Shown: positions 11,716 through 23,616, counted from the first letter of the stretch. The stretch: DNA of 64,000 nucleotides from Absidia repens (GCA_002105175.1 MCGE01000031.1:310001-374000); one strand, 5' to 3'. Notes: generated by a model from the letters alone, not told the origin. Numbers and translations: made by a program.

Positions 11716-13985
11716 ATGACAAACACACATGTTATTACATTATCGTCACATTCGTCTGCTGATGTACGTTCATCTCCGACCTCGTCTTTGATCGACTCTT
11801 TTCCCAGCAGCCATATCGATATTCATCGCCCCCCTCCTTCTACCACTCAAATGATAACAGCGCAGACATCAGAACAAAGGACTGAAAATATACACCGTCA
11901 GCAAACAACATCACTTCCACAACGCTCGCAAGTACCACCACAGCAGCAATTACCAGCTCGTCCAGTTCAACAACGGTCTCGGTACACTCGCACGGACACC
12001 GCTTCCAGTACTGCTCCATTGAATACGATTGATACAAATCAGTCTGTTGCGGAATGGGCCAGTGGATCCACTAAAGGTAAAGAAGGTTTTTGTACATACT
12101 TATGGACAAGTGTATGTTTATGGGGTCGTGGGTAAATGGGCTATTGAAAGAGTTTATTTACACCTCGTTGTCTGTATATATCAAGTATCAATAGGAAAAA
12201 TGCCCTTTTCGCCATTGAAGAAGAATTGGAAGGATGTGGATCGAAATATCAAGCAGATGGATCAACTATACGATGCTACTTTCTATTCCTGGTTGAAGGC
12301 TGAAGATAATGTGCTAGTGACTTCGATGTATCTACAACGAATTGCAAATGAATATTCCTTGGATCGTGTCATTAACGCTATAAAGTGGTTGGTGTCTGAT
12401 TGGCGTTGGGAAAGCACAAGTATTTTGGTGAGACATATTACTGTGGGTTGGTGTGATGAAGAAGGTATCTAAATTTACTGACATGATTTTGCCTTCATTG
12501 CATCAATATTCACTCACATGTTTACTTTATTATATAGGCGACATGCGACGGGCTCAGCTCTTGCGGCATCTGACACAAACATGGGCAGCTCAATACACTG
12601 CTACACTTCTGACGGCTATTCTCACCACTTCACCATATTCAACTGCTCCGAACGCCCAGCGTGAACGGTTCATTCGGGCATTTACTGATGGCTGGGGCTT
12701 CTCAAAGCTATCTGAATTTTTTATGTACCTCCAAAACCAAACCAATATTGATTACAAGACCAAATGTCTTATGTTGCAAGAAGCCGCCAGACGAGAACGA
12801 AAAAAACTCAATGCAAAACTGAATCGTAGACGGCGTCGACAATGTCACCACGAGGAGGACAAATCAACATCAACAGCGCAACCTTTATCACCAGTGACCT
12901 CTATCACCATTGCAACGACACCACAGTCAACGAATGAACCATCTTCTTATTTATCAGTACAAATGGATAACTCTAATTCCGGTGCATCTATCACACGACA
13001 TCAGCATCGCCATGACTCTGGGTTAAATTTTGATGAACATACTCTGGAAAGAACAGCATCTGCAACTCAAGTCAGCGCCTCTTCGTCGTCTTCACGGTCT
13101 ACAGGAACATCACATCAAAGTCAGCAGCGACACCAGCAGCAACAGCAACAGCAGCAGCAGAAGCAGCAGCAACAACAGCAGCAGCAACACCAGGCACAGC
13201 AAACACAGCAGACACATTCTCGTTATCACCACCAGCATCACCGACGAATATCCAGTAACGATATGTTGGATGTCAAGCGGCAAAGGTACACCTCAGCATT
13301 TAATGATGATTCAACTGATATTGATTACAAATTGGACGACCAGCAGCAACACGATACTGACCCCGATGATGTTAATTATATCCTATCCTCCTCCTCTTCT
13401 TCAAATACAGGATCCTCTACCGCAAGAAACAGCAAAATCGTGACAACGTCGACTATTGCAGCATCACCTTCTACGTCGAGGAATACTAGGGGAGCATCAC
13501 CATCATTACCTGCAGCCACGACTTGCACCGCACAATCGCCACATGCAGAAAATGGAAATCTCACCAGCGACCTGTCTCGAATGGGTTTAGGCTCCGCGGT
13601 CCATAGCGGATGCTCGGCTGGTTCCGGAACAACAACACATCCATCATCATCCTCTTCCATGTCAACTGCCTGGACCCACCATCACCATCACCACCACCAC
13701 TATCACCATCAACGACGACGATCCAGTACTTCTAGTACATCGATGATGATCAACAACAGTAACAATGATCGAAGTTCTGGAGCATCAGTCACTGATACAA
13801 ACGGCGGCGATTTGGCGACGCCAGAGAACCCCAATCCAGCTACCGCATCAAGATTATCAACAGTAGGTCTCAGCAATGGCGATAATAGCATTGGTGATAT
13901 GAATGAACCAAGTGATACGACTGACAGCAACAGCAACGATGATGGCAATAGCTTTAGCAGTAGTCTTTTGCAGCAATATTTTTAG
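11716..13985 (+). CDS. Unrecognised protein with helical domain and Gln/His/Ser-rich tail
   Basis: Three exons (11716-12076, 12195-12464, 12538-13985) join in frame to 692 residues. Residues 1-125 are Ser/Thr/Pro/Gln-rich and look disordered. Residues 125-300 form a compact, probably all-helical domain rich in Trp and Leu (NWKDVDRNIKQMDQLYD, INAIKWLVSDWRWES, FIRAFTDGWGFSKLSEFF), ending in a strongly basic helix (RRERKKLNAKLNRRRRRQ) that could be a nuclear signal. The rest is low complexity: a polyQ stretch from CAG/CAA repeats (about 13134-13203), a polyHis run (about 13677-13711) and Ser/Asn-rich segments. I do not recognise the helical domain. The architecture suggests a nuclear or regulatory protein, but that is inference only. 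Confidence 0.7.
13134..13203 (+). repeat. CAG/CAA trinucleotide repeat coding polyQ
   Basis: Imperfect CAG/CAA codon run inside the unrecognised gene, encoding mostly Gln with single Lys, His and Ala interruptions. Confidence 0.85.
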
Positions 13986-14360
13986 CAATAGTCCTGGCAA
14001 TAGTAGCAATATCAATATAGAAAATGAGTAGTATATTGTTGTGATGTAGTTTAAATATATATATTATATATATATATATATATATACTTACCTATTCATC
14101 AACCAATAAATTTTTTGTTTTTTTGTTATTTATTTGAATATGTGGTTTGTCTGGAAACTATTATTACAGTGCCTCCCCCCCCAACGCTTTTTTTTTTCAT
14201 AGGAATTCATATTGAAATCCCGAATCGAATTTTCAAAATTTTTTTGTCCCCCTTCCTCCTCCGAATTTTCCCTCTTTCTTTTTCCCTTTAAACGTTCCCG
14301 TCTATTTTTTTTTTTTAGGTCTTTTGCACCCTCCTCTTCAACACACATACAGAACAAACA
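13986..14360. other. Intergenic with (TA)n microsatellite
   Basis: Contains a TA-dinucleotide run (about 14055-14086), then a pyrimidine-rich leader before the ligase start. No gene. Confidence 0.6.
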
Positions 14361-16115
14361 ATGCTCCAATCCGCTTCCACTCTTTTGAGATCTACTGCTG
14401 CTGGTAAGTTATATGGATGCCCCTTTTATATATATATATTCTTCAAAAAACACCCCCCATCATCAAAAACAAACCACGACAACTGGGTGAAATGGGAATA
14501 CGTGGAATACTAAGGACCGGGTGTATTATCCGTTTGGTCGTGTTTTCCTCATGAATTATTTCTCAATCTTTTTTTTTTCTACTTTTACTTTTTATTTATA
14601 TATTTTTTATAATATATCTAGTGGCTCGTCGTTCCTTTGCTACCAATGGTTATGAATCTACTGCCAAAAACTTGATGATTGGAAAGAACACCAAGGTCAT
14701 CTGTCAAGGTTTTACCGGTAAACAGGTAATATTAAAATATGGTTTATGACTGGAGGGTGTAGAGTAATATATGTAGATATAAGGTTAGGTGTCAAATGGG
14801 GTCGGGTGTACGGGTTTATTAATGCTATATAGATGTCATCAAGGGTTTCCCGTTCACTACCCAATTGTTATTCATTCGTTCTTTTGTAATTTTGTATTAG
14901 GGTACTTTCCATTCTCAACAAGCCATTGAATATGGCACCAACATGGTCGGTGGTGTCTCCCCCAAGAAGGCCGGTCAAACTCACTTGGGTCTTCCTGTGT
15001 TTGCCAATGTGCAACAAGTAAGGATGAAAAAGTCGTGAGCAAGAGCAATGGGAAACTGGAGGCGTTTCGTTCGTGTGTGTGTGTGTGTGTGTGAGGTCTG
15101 TGTGAGGTCTGTGTTTTATGGATTGTGAATTAAATTGTATTCTATAGGCTGTTCAAGAAACTAAGGCTGATGCCAGTGTCATCTATGTTCCTCCTCCCGG
15201 TGCTGCCGCCGCCATTTTGGAAGCCATTGAAGCCGAAGTTCCTTTAGTTGTTGCCATTACTGAAGGTATTCCTCAACATGATATGGTCCGTGTCAAGCAA
15301 GCCTTGTTGACTCAATCCAAGACTCGCCTTGTCGGTCCCAACTGCCCCGGTATGATCTACGCTGAAGAATGCAAGATTGGTATCATGCCCGGTAGCATCT
15401 TGAAGAAGGGTAAGGTCGGTATTGTCTCCCGCTCTGGTACTTTGACTTACGAAGCTGTGCAACAAACCACTGATGTTGGTCTTGGTCAAACTCTCTGTGT
15501 CGGTATTGGTGGTGATCCTTTGAACGGTACCAACTTCATCGACTGTCTTAGCGTTTTCTTAGAAGATGATAACACTGAAGGTATCAAGTGAAAAACAAAA
15601 GAGAGGGACAAATATGGACCTATATTGACTTTTTTTTTTCTTTCTCCTGTATACATAGGTATCATCATGATCGGTGAAATTGGTGGTGAAGCTGAAGAAG
15701 CCGCTGCTGACTTCCTTAAGCAATACAACCAAACTCGTGCTGTGCCCAAACCTGTCGCTTCCTTCATTGCTGGTGTCACTGCTCCCCCTGGCCGTAGAAT
15801 GGGTAAGGAAAAAAAATGCATATTTGAAATTAAGGACAATTGAGTATGTATGTTTTTATTAATCTGACCCTTTTATTACGATGCTTATTAGGTCATGCTG
15901 GTGCCATTATCTCTGGTGGTAAGGGTGGTGCTCAAGACAAGATCAAGGCTCTCGAAGATGCTGGTGTTCGTGTCACTCCCTCTCCTGCCAAGTTGGGTGT
16001 TACTCTTCATGAAGTAAGTGAAATATCCTTTATAATGTTATGTTTTTTCGTCACTAATCCTTTTCCTTTTTTCTTCTTCGTGCAATAGGCCATGGTTGAA
16101 GCTGGTTTGGCTTAG
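14361..16115 (+). CDS. LSC1: Succinyl-CoA ligase alpha subunit, mitochondrial
   Basis: Seven exons (14361-14403, 14622-14725, 14901-15017, 15148-15580, 15659-15802, 15892-16013, 16089-16115) give 329 residues, the length of yeast Lsc1. The enzyme interconverts succinyl-CoA and succinate with nucleotide phosphorylation in the TCA cycle. The N-terminus ([20 protein letters not shown]) is a typical matrix targeting sequence. The CoA-binding fold shows [25 protein letters not shown] and [15 protein letters not shown] blocks; LVGPNCPG and [10 protein letters not shown] follow. The catalytic phospho-histidine lies in [13 protein letters not shown] (His about 282). Codon choice is strongly biased to GGT, AAG, CGT and ACC, suggesting high expression. 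AATAAA lies at 16203. The identification is secure. Confidence 0.97.
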
Positions 16116-16757
16116 ATTTAGTTTTTTTTTACTATTACAAATATATACAACTTAACTGTTTATTTCTTTTTATTTATTCTTTTGGCTATTCTTGTGTATT
16201 AAAATAAACATGCTGATTGGGTTATTCTTTACTGTATTTGAATTTGTGTTGATGTGGGGCTATTTATGAATTTAAAGATGTCTAAGTTAATTATATTTAT
16301 TACTGTCACGGGAATCAATGTTCATGAAGTTGATATTTTGGATACGTTATAGTGTTTTAGTTCCGTTAACTGGTCATCTTGATTTCCCGGCGATATCTGA
16401 TTATCAACCTCGGGAGGTTTTTTTTTTTTTCAGGAGGGGGTGTGAATATCCAAAACTGTTTTTATGTTATATAGTGGATCATACCTTATTGTTTCTCCGG
16501 GGCAAGATCTCTTCCAATATACAGTATCAATATTACAGTATGCTGATGTGTTTGACATCGGGACGTGAATGCGAATCCTGAAGAAAATAAAGTCATGAAG
16601 TCTACCCATATTTCATCCTTGTTTCTTTTACCTTTTACCTTTTTTTGTGGTTGTATTTTTTTGGTTGTATTTTTATTAAACCATTCAATCTAGATAATTT
16701 GTATTTTATTTTCGGATAGTCACAACATCATCATCAGCGTAGAAAAATTAAAAGAAA
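16116..16757. other. Intergenic
   Basis: 3' flank of the ligase gene with its poly(A) signal, then AT-rich sequence and a T-rich leader before the glycosyltransferase. No convincing gene. Confidence 0.55.
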
Positions 16758-18799
16758 ATGATATGGACCATCCCGTTGAAGATTCTCTACTCCACTGTGA
16801 TATCATGTATCTTTGTTGCACCGGCCATTGTGGGATATTCTCTTCATATTCAATTGACAAAACATTCGTTTTGGGCTTTGGGTCTTTATGGCACGGTCGT
16901 CTTTGCTTTTGTGATGTTACAACTAATATTTGCCACCTTGAATCGATGCATGGTTTATCACTATCGACGAAAGCAGCCAGATCCAATTTCCGCTTTGCAT
17001 GAACCGGCCGATTTTGAAAAAGTGGAATTGACAGGTGATGATGATTCCCATAAAAGTAAACCACGTAAAGCATCAAAACTTGGACTTGCAGTAGTAGGAT
17101 ATCGTGAAGAGCCATCATTATTTGCAGCTTGTTTGGAATCTATTCGACATGTTCAATATCCTGACCCAATTACAATGGTGGTGGTGATTGACGGCGATGA
17201 TCCTCAAGATGCAGAAATGGCATCGGTGTTTAAAAAGATATTTCCTGATGAGCCTGTTGTGACGCTTCCTCATCTTTTATCTGATCTTTTCACTGGCAAT
17301 TCTCAGGATTTTGATCTCGTTAAACAACAATTGGGTTTGACGGATGAGTCAGCATCTCCTGTATCTAATAGCTTCACCAACAACAACTGTACAGTTTCAG
17401 AAAATGGGGTGGACGAAAAAATAGACATGGCCTCAGCTCACCAATCAAAAATAGATGCTTTAGTAGAACAGCGACAACGTGAAAAACTTCGAAACCAAAC
17501 ACAACCCCAGCGTCAGCATGAACCAAAAACCAGCACACCCATTACTGGACCAGCAACACCATCCTCATCTACTTGTACGGAACCTCTTGACCGTTTTTTG
17601 CATCGATATACCGTCATGCCATCAAATACCCGGATCGTATGTTATATGCAACCTCATTGTGGCAAGCGACAGGCAATGTATACAGCGTTTCGTATCCTGC
17701 TGGCTGTAGGCTGTGAATCCATTGTTTCTACGGATTCCGATACCAAGTTCGATCCTCGTTGTGTGTTGGAACTGGAACGTGCTCTTCACTGGTTTCCTTC
17801 CATTGGTGCTGCTGCTGGTGATGTGCGCATTTGGAATACAAGAGATAGCCCCCTGTCCTTCATGTCCTCGCTTCGCTACTGGATGGCTTTCAATATTGAG
17901 CGGGCAGCTCAAAGCTTCAATCGCGCTGTCACTTGTGTTTCGGGTCCCATGGGGATTTATCGTGGATCGATATTACGTGTGATTCTTGATGATTGGGTGA
18001 CTCAACGCTTTTTGGGAATGGAATGTACTTATGGTGATGATAGGTAACTATATATATATATTGAATAGCATTGGGTTGATGAATAGTAGATAACATCAAC
18101 TTTTACATATATTATATTAGGCATTTGACAAACAGAGTTCTTCTTCATGGAAAGAAAGTGGTGTACAATCATATGGCCTATTGTGAAACAGAAACTCCAG
18201 TGACATTTATCAGATGGTTTAGGCAACAAACGCGATGGTCAAAAAGCTTTTACAGGGAGCTATTATGGAATGCAAGAAGTTTACACAAGCATAGTCCATG
18301 GATGGCTGCTGAATTGTTTTACCAAGGCATGTATCCTTTTGTTTTGATCTTCTCTATTTTTTATATTTTATGGGCACATTCACCATGGGTTCTTTTGGTG
18401 TGGATGATCTCATTGCTGGCTATCGCTTTGATTAAGACCGTGTATTCTGTTGTTGTCTCTGGCTCGTTGCGGTTTTTGGCATTCCCCTTTTATTCTTTTT
18501 ACTATTTGCTGGGTTTGGTGCCAGCCAAATTATGGGCCTTGATTTCTCTTTGGGACATTGGCTGGGGCACAAGTGCTCGGTCTGCCTCGGAACGGAAAAG
18601 GGAAAATATTCTGTGGTGTCAGATCAAACAATCTCTGCCTGTCGTTGTATGGTCTGCCGTCTTATTGGCAGGTGTTGCCTTCAATGTCCTGTTTTACTTC
18701 TTTGATCCTATCAATGGGCGCCTGGCGAAACAACCTCCTGACCCTACTAGCATAGTCTTTTATCCCAACCCCGATTATAATTATGATTATTTACCTTAG
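16758..18799 (+). CDS. Hyaluronan-synthase-like family 2 glycosyltransferase
   Basis: Two exons (16758-18043, 18121-18799) give 654 residues. Two N-terminal helices (9-29, 38-60) precede a cytosolic GT2 domain and a multispan C-terminus. Catalytic motifs are in class I hyaluronan-synthase order: VIDGDD (DGD 145-147), STDSDTKFDP (326-328), SGPMGIYRG, GDDRHLTNR (426-434), QQTRWSKSFYRE (QxxRW 464-468) and GWGTSAR (576-582). The GDDRHLTNR and QQTRWSKS blocks are close to those of animal hyaluronan synthases. Family knowledge: fungal homologues include the Cps1 capsule synthase of Cryptococcus. A polar insert at about 170-285, with QRQ and Thr/Pro-rich stretches, separates the first and second acidic motifs. 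Likely role: processive synthesis and export of a GlcNAc-containing polysaccharide at the plasma membrane. The actual product is unknown. AATAAA lies at 18863. Confidence 0.88.
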
Positions 18800-19088
18800 G
18801 CTGTCCCTTTTCCATCTTGCTCATTTTACTTTTAGACTATTATTTATTATTGATTTATTATGAATAAAATATTGGCATTATGTGCCTTTTTCAAAAAATC
18901 TTCTTATGATGTTTACACTTGTAGCTTTTGATACAGTATGATGAAAAACAAAAGGTCTCTCTATGTGTGTGTGTGAATGTGCCTACTCTGGTCGTTCAAA
19001 TTTTTGCATTACATGTCGGGATTTTAATAGCCTAAAAATTTTGTCAAAAAAAGATTGCAAACAATTTTTCACTTTTCTTTTCAATTCA

Positions 19089-19820
19089 ATGATGGCGAAA
19101 GAAACCGAGCTGAATGCTTTACTACAAAAATATGACGAATTTGTCAATCTCAAATTGAAACCAAATCTGAAAACGGTGCTGGATGCCAGGGACGAACTAT
19201 ACAATTCTATATCTAATTAGTAAGTTAAACATACCATTTATCGGTTGACCTTCTAACTTAAACTTGGTATTTTTTCTTGTGCAGTCAGAAACTGAAGCAG
19301 CAAATAGAATTGATACAACAAGGTGAACATAAGGAACTAAAAACAATGGTAGATCTTGGTTCTCAATTCTTCGTACAAGCTCATATGTAAGTATTAAAAA
19401 TATTCTAGACGTGGATATCCACCATATTAACACATGCTTGTTTTTTATTCGTTAGCCCGATACAACATATATCTATGTAAATGTTGGATTCGGATTTCAT
19501 GTACAATTTACCCTCGATGAAGCCAAGGTATTCATTGACAAGAAGGAGCAACGGTTACAAAGGTAATAGCATACTGCCACTGGGAAGGAACTTGACAGCA
19601 CTCTTTGACACCCACTTTTTTTTTTTTTTTTTTTTTTGGACAATAGTTCGGTGAAAAAATATTCAGATGAAGCAGATAAGATCCGGGCTCATATCAAAAT
19701 GGTAATACACTCTCGTAGTTATTTGATCTAATGGAAATACTTACCTAAATTATTATTTGTTTGTTGTTGTAGGTTCTGGAAGCCATGGCAGAGGCCCTGG
19801 AATCAGCAAAGCAAAGCTAG
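19089..19820 (+). CDS. UXT/prefoldin-alpha-like protein
   Basis: Exons 19089-19219, 19285-19386, 19456-19562, 19647-19701 and 19773-19820 encode about 147 residues. It matches UXT: an N-terminal helix, VLDARDELYNSISNY, a coiled-coil QKLKQQIELIQQ, then the beta-hairpin core VDLGSQFFVQAHIPDTTYIYVNVGFGF and EAKVFIDKKEQRLQ, and a C-terminal coiled coil. UXT belongs to the prefoldin alpha class and to the URI/prefoldin-like complex, with chaperone and transcription cofactor roles. Oddity: the exon 2/exon 3 junction. With GT-AG sites at 19387 and 19455, the frame entering exon 3 is one base off the frame that reads PDTTYIYV. One extra base there would restore it. This may be a base-call or assembly error, an unusual splice site or a real frameshift. 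The rest of the gene is intact. Confidence 0.85.
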
Positions 19821-20365
19821 ATTTAGATTCTAGACTGTAGCGTACAATGATCCTTATGATTATCGCCCTCTATACTGTATATATATATACCTTCCCTTCC
19901 CTTTTTAGTTATATTCATTTATTCATATTTCACATTCAAAATAAAAACTATTGCTATACTTTTCATACATCCAGCATACATATTTACAAGTAAAATGAAA
20001 GCCTTTTGTATATTTTACACATTTGACTATTTTATACTGCCTTCAAGCCGTTTTTATTTATTTTACTCGCATTCAGTATTCATATCTGCCGATAAAATAA
20101 AAAATCACTCTTCTTGCTACAGACATCCAATATCGTCACATCTTTTTTTAAAGTAAACCATTCTCCACGTGCAAAAAACTGATCTACGGGGTCTCAGAGG
20201 GGATATTGTTGAAGTATGGTTTTTGATGATACTTGATAGCCTCCCTCCATTTACGTCATATAAGCTTCAGTTTGTGCTTCATTTTAATATTATTATTATT
20301 ATAATTGTTATTATTAATATACTACATGCAAACGATAAAAGAACGAGCTGGATATATAATATATT
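19821..20365. other. Intergenic
   Basis: 3' flank of the UXT-like gene (AATAAA-type signals around 19940) and AT-rich DNA up to repeat copy 2. No gene. Confidence 0.55.
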
Positions 20366-21243
20366 CAGTCTAGTGGAGATTACGCTGGCGATACAGCTTA
20401 GGTTCGTGAATATGAATGGTGAGGTTATGTTTCACATAGAGTGCTCTAAGACTGGCAACCAGTCCGTGTTTTTTAGGGGAAAAAAGTGGTCATAGTGAGT
20501 GAATTAGAGAGATAGATTTTAGTAGAACACTCACAAGACTACTACGATATTGATATTGTTTAAAATACGATGGATCAGGGTATGGTTAATAAAAAGGCAT
20601 ATTTTATTGAAGAATATTATAAGACTCTACGACTACAAGAGAGAGGTTTATTGTTATAAGGGAAGGGAAGGATCTATTGGAAGAAGCATGAGGGGAGACT
20701 AATGTGAGAGCTGAAGAATTGTCAACACTAATCTAAAGGATCGGTTGTAGAATGGGAGCTAATATACTGTACAAGACACGAGAAAGCCTAAAGGAGACAT
20801 CTGTTACTGATGAACGACAACGGTCAACACTAATCTAACAAGATTGATGCTAATAAAAAAAACGAATCTGTTGTACAAAACATGAGAGAGATTAGTGGGA
20901 CATAATTCATTGACGCAAGTAAAAAGAGACATGTTTTATTCAGATATTGATACAACTATAAATAAACTAACATTAAATAAAGCTAATGGAGGCTTCAAAA
21001 AGCAAGCTAATGCTGCCTTCAGATCCTAGATCCAAAATGCAAGGGTTTCCCCATGTATCTTGTAATCCCTGTTCTGGAAACCCTTCTAAACTAGTCCTAA
21101 CACAGTCCTAAGTCCAACACAATCCAACTGAAATTGGATGTTGAAGATAAAATGAAAACAATCAAAAAGAAGAGGCCCGAAAAAATAAAAAAAGGCGAAG
21201 AGAGAGAAAATAAATATTTCTTCACGTGGGCGGGATTTTAAAA
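20366..21243 (+). repeat. Interspersed repeat, copy 2
   Basis: Starts near CAGTCTAGTGGAGATTACGC (20366) and ends at TTCACGTGGGCGGGATTTTAAA (about 21222-21243). Internal sub-repeats of roughly 100 bases recur at about 20729 and 20827 (each CAACACTAATCTAA..., then TGTACAA.ACA.GAGA), preceded by GGTTAATAAAAAGGCATATT near 20585. Blocks AGGGTTTCCCCATGTATCTT and GAGAGAGAAAATAAATA are shared with the other copies. Confidence 0.75.
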
Positions 21244-21425
21244 ATTCCCTCACTTTGGAGGTTTCAAAAATGGAGACCAAAACATCATCAACATGGTAGT
21301 TGTCTTCTGTGTGCGAAAAAAGGAAAAGGATTAGATATGAAACAACATCAATCAATCAATACAATATTCTGTTTTATTTCAAATTACAATAATAATATAA
21401 TAGTAACCAAGCTGCAAGAATATTT

Positions 21426-22450
21426 CTAACTAGCCTTGACCTTGTCCACTTTGCGCATTGTCACTTGATATATCCAACGAATCACACAGGCCATAATCAC
21501 TAATCCAATAGCCAATGTTACCAAAGTTAATCGTCGTGCTGAAGGCGGCAGACTTGCATCCGAAAGGTTTGCCAATTGTGATCCTGCCCATACTTCAACG
21601 GTAACCTTCCACGATGCAATCAATCCTGTCAGTATGTAATCTTGAGGGGTCACTGTAGGCATCAATGATAAAAACATGTTGGTGAATTGCCATGGAATGG
21701 GACAAATTCGTATAAGGACCATCATCTAAACCATACCACAAAGAGAGAGAGAAAAAGAATCATACATAATGTTTCAGCATCAATATATATATATATATCT
21801 AATAAAATTCCTCTTTTACTTCTTACCTTCCATCCACCCTCTTTTATGGCTTCCTGCATAGCTTGGTATTTTTTTTCCTGTGAAGTGGACATCGGAATGA
21901 ACCGATCGAACCGAAGTTTTCGGACCAGCCTAATAGCATAAAAATGTAAGTCCCCATTGTATCACAATAACGATCCCAACGTTTCACCTTTTTTTTTTGT
22001 CCTTACCCAAAGCAAAGCAGTGATCCCATGAACGCACCTTAAAAAACAGATATAAGTAAAATTATTGATAGGGTCTACGTTGATGTATATCTATTGTACC
22101 TGACACTGCTGGCAATATTCCCATAGGAAAGTCATATACAAAGCCGGTCATCATCACCATGAATGTGAACCCAAGTATAGGAGGGATAGACATAATAGCT
22201 ATAATTGCGGCTAAAATAAAGGGTCCATATGCATTACTCCGCATATCCAAAGCGAATTGTTGAACCACTAATAAAAACATAATGCTTAATATATTTTTTT
22301 GAACGACAATCTGGCTTTTTCCGTTTTATAAACCATCCATTTTTTATTCTTACCAGCTATGAGCCACTGTCGATGCTGCAAAAAATAATAACCACCAATA
22401 CCGACTACTCCAGTCAAAGTAGCACCACCAAGATAATACTGAGATTTCAT
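21426..22450 (-). CDS. TVP38/TMEM64-family membrane protein (VTT domain)
   Basis: Five minus-strand exons (22450-22354, 22267-22100, 22037-22007, 21929-21827, 21725-21426) give 232 residues. Helices are at about 6-24, 48-72 (FILAAIIAIMSIPPILGF), 76-95 and two near the C-terminus. The VTT signature is clear: GFVYDFPMGILPAVSG, GAFMGSLLCFGLVRKL, then GGWKMMVLIRICPIPWQFTN and LTGLIASWKVTVEVWAGS. The family (DedA/TVP38/TMEM41/VMP1) acts in Golgi and ER membranes in vesicle traffic and lipid scrambling. The start is the ATG at 22450, in good context for the first helix. It lies about 210 bases downstream of the TMEM97-like gene on the same strand, so the two could share regulation (inference). Confidence 0.85.
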
Positions 22451-22659
22451 TATTTGTACCAGTAAAAAAAAACAAAAAAAAATAAAAAAGACGAATAAAT
22501 GTTGTTAATAAAGAGAGAAAGGAAAGAAGAATATGGATAAAAAAAAGTGGTTGGATTTTATTTCTTTTAATTTTCGAAACGTACAAATAAAAAAGGATGA
22601 ATCAAAGGGGGTAAAATCGGGTACTTGTTTTTTAGGCAATACCGAAGAATTGAGGTGGA

Positions 22660-23328
22660 TCAGTTAGACTTGATTTTTGGGGCAATAGCAGAAGAAAGGC
22701 GTCGATAAGAATCCACCAGTATGATAAGAGGAATGATGAAATAAGGACCATACAGTGCCAAGAGAATACACCGTTGTCTGTCATTTATGTCAGCATAGTT
22801 GGGGTTCAGGATAAGTTCAGTCAAAATGGGTGCAACTGTGGTCACTACGTGAGAACCATACACTAATGGAATTGATGCATATCTTCAGTATCTATTTCCT
22901 TCTTTTTTTCTCTTCAAGAATACTCCCCCCCTTAAGAATACAATTAGACTTACCAGCCATTGGAAGTCGTACAAAGAATTTGTCTAGATGTTCAAAAAAA
23001 AAAAAAGGTTGAAGCCACAATTTTTTTAGATGGAGATTCTATTCAAATTACCATGATATAGTGCATAGACCGCTACAAAAAAGAAAGGAAGTTGGAACAG
23101 TCCCTCCAAAGTAACAAGTGACTGAAACCAATACAAGGAGGATGTCGCGCCCATAAAGGGATCCTTCGTGAACTGCACATAAGTTGCCAAAGCTTGACGT
23201 AGAAAGGAGGGAACCAGCCAAGTAGGATATATTGCTTGGAGGTCAATAAAAATGGTTATGGGTATGTGCGAGAGAAAGAAGAAGAAGAAAACAACATCAA
23301 GGTATCGACCTTGAAATGTCACCGCCAT
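22660..23328 (-). CDS. TMEM97/EXPERA-domain membrane protein
   Basis: Three minus-strand exons (23328-23052, 22983-22954, 22862-22660) give 169 residues, typical of TMEM97 proteins. Four helices are visible. Family features are HIPITIFIDLQAIYP at the first helix, the LRQALATYVQFTKDPF loop, WFQSLVTLEGLFQLPFFFVAVYALY, then RLPMAVYGSHVVTTVAPIL and a final helix LLALYGPYFIIPLIILVDSYR. The tail is basic (RRLSSAIAPKIKSN), consistent with ER retention. EXPERA proteins (TMEM97, TM6SF, EBP) bind sterols; TMEM97 is the sigma-2 receptor and an NPC1 regulator in animals. The sterol-related role here is inferred from the family. The 30-base middle exon is tiny but keeps frame on both sides. Confidence 0.87.
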
Positions 23329-23367
23329 TGGGAATAAAGAGGGAATAAAGAATTAGGATGCGTAAAA

Positions 23368-23616
23368 TTAATCACGCTTCAGTTTTTCGGTCTCGAAAAG
23401 TCCGTGGATAATTAAATCGCCGACGTCTACAATTTTAAACTCGTAATCCACACCATTGAAATTCTCAAAACCTGAATATCATCTACTTCTGCGCGATATT
23501 TATGCCTGAATTTAAACATCAGACTACCGTCTGGCAGTATTTTTTTTTTATTTATAGTGAACAAAGCGATGACTATTGATTCCCTTTTGATATCTCCACA
23601 TTTTGTTTTTTTCATG
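23368..23616 (-). pseudogene. Decayed coding relic with one frameshift
   Basis: Reading leftward, one frame gives a coding-like stretch (CGDIKRESIVIALFTINKK, then LPDGSLMFKFRHKYRAEVDDI). The adjacent frame continues with GFENFNGVDYEFKIVDVG and LIIHGLFETEKLKRD before a stop at 23368-23370. A one-base shift near 23468 separates the two parts. Amino-acid composition is protein-like across the break. I do not recognise the family. An unannotated intron or a sequence error are alternatives. It sits just upstream of the TMEM97-like gene on the same strand. Confidence 0.3.

Noticed and set aside
14055..14086. TA-repeat tracts as possible replication origin or element end
   Set aside because: Similar TA runs occur at 150-180, 37890-37912 and elsewhere with no associated structure; they are ordinary microsatellites.
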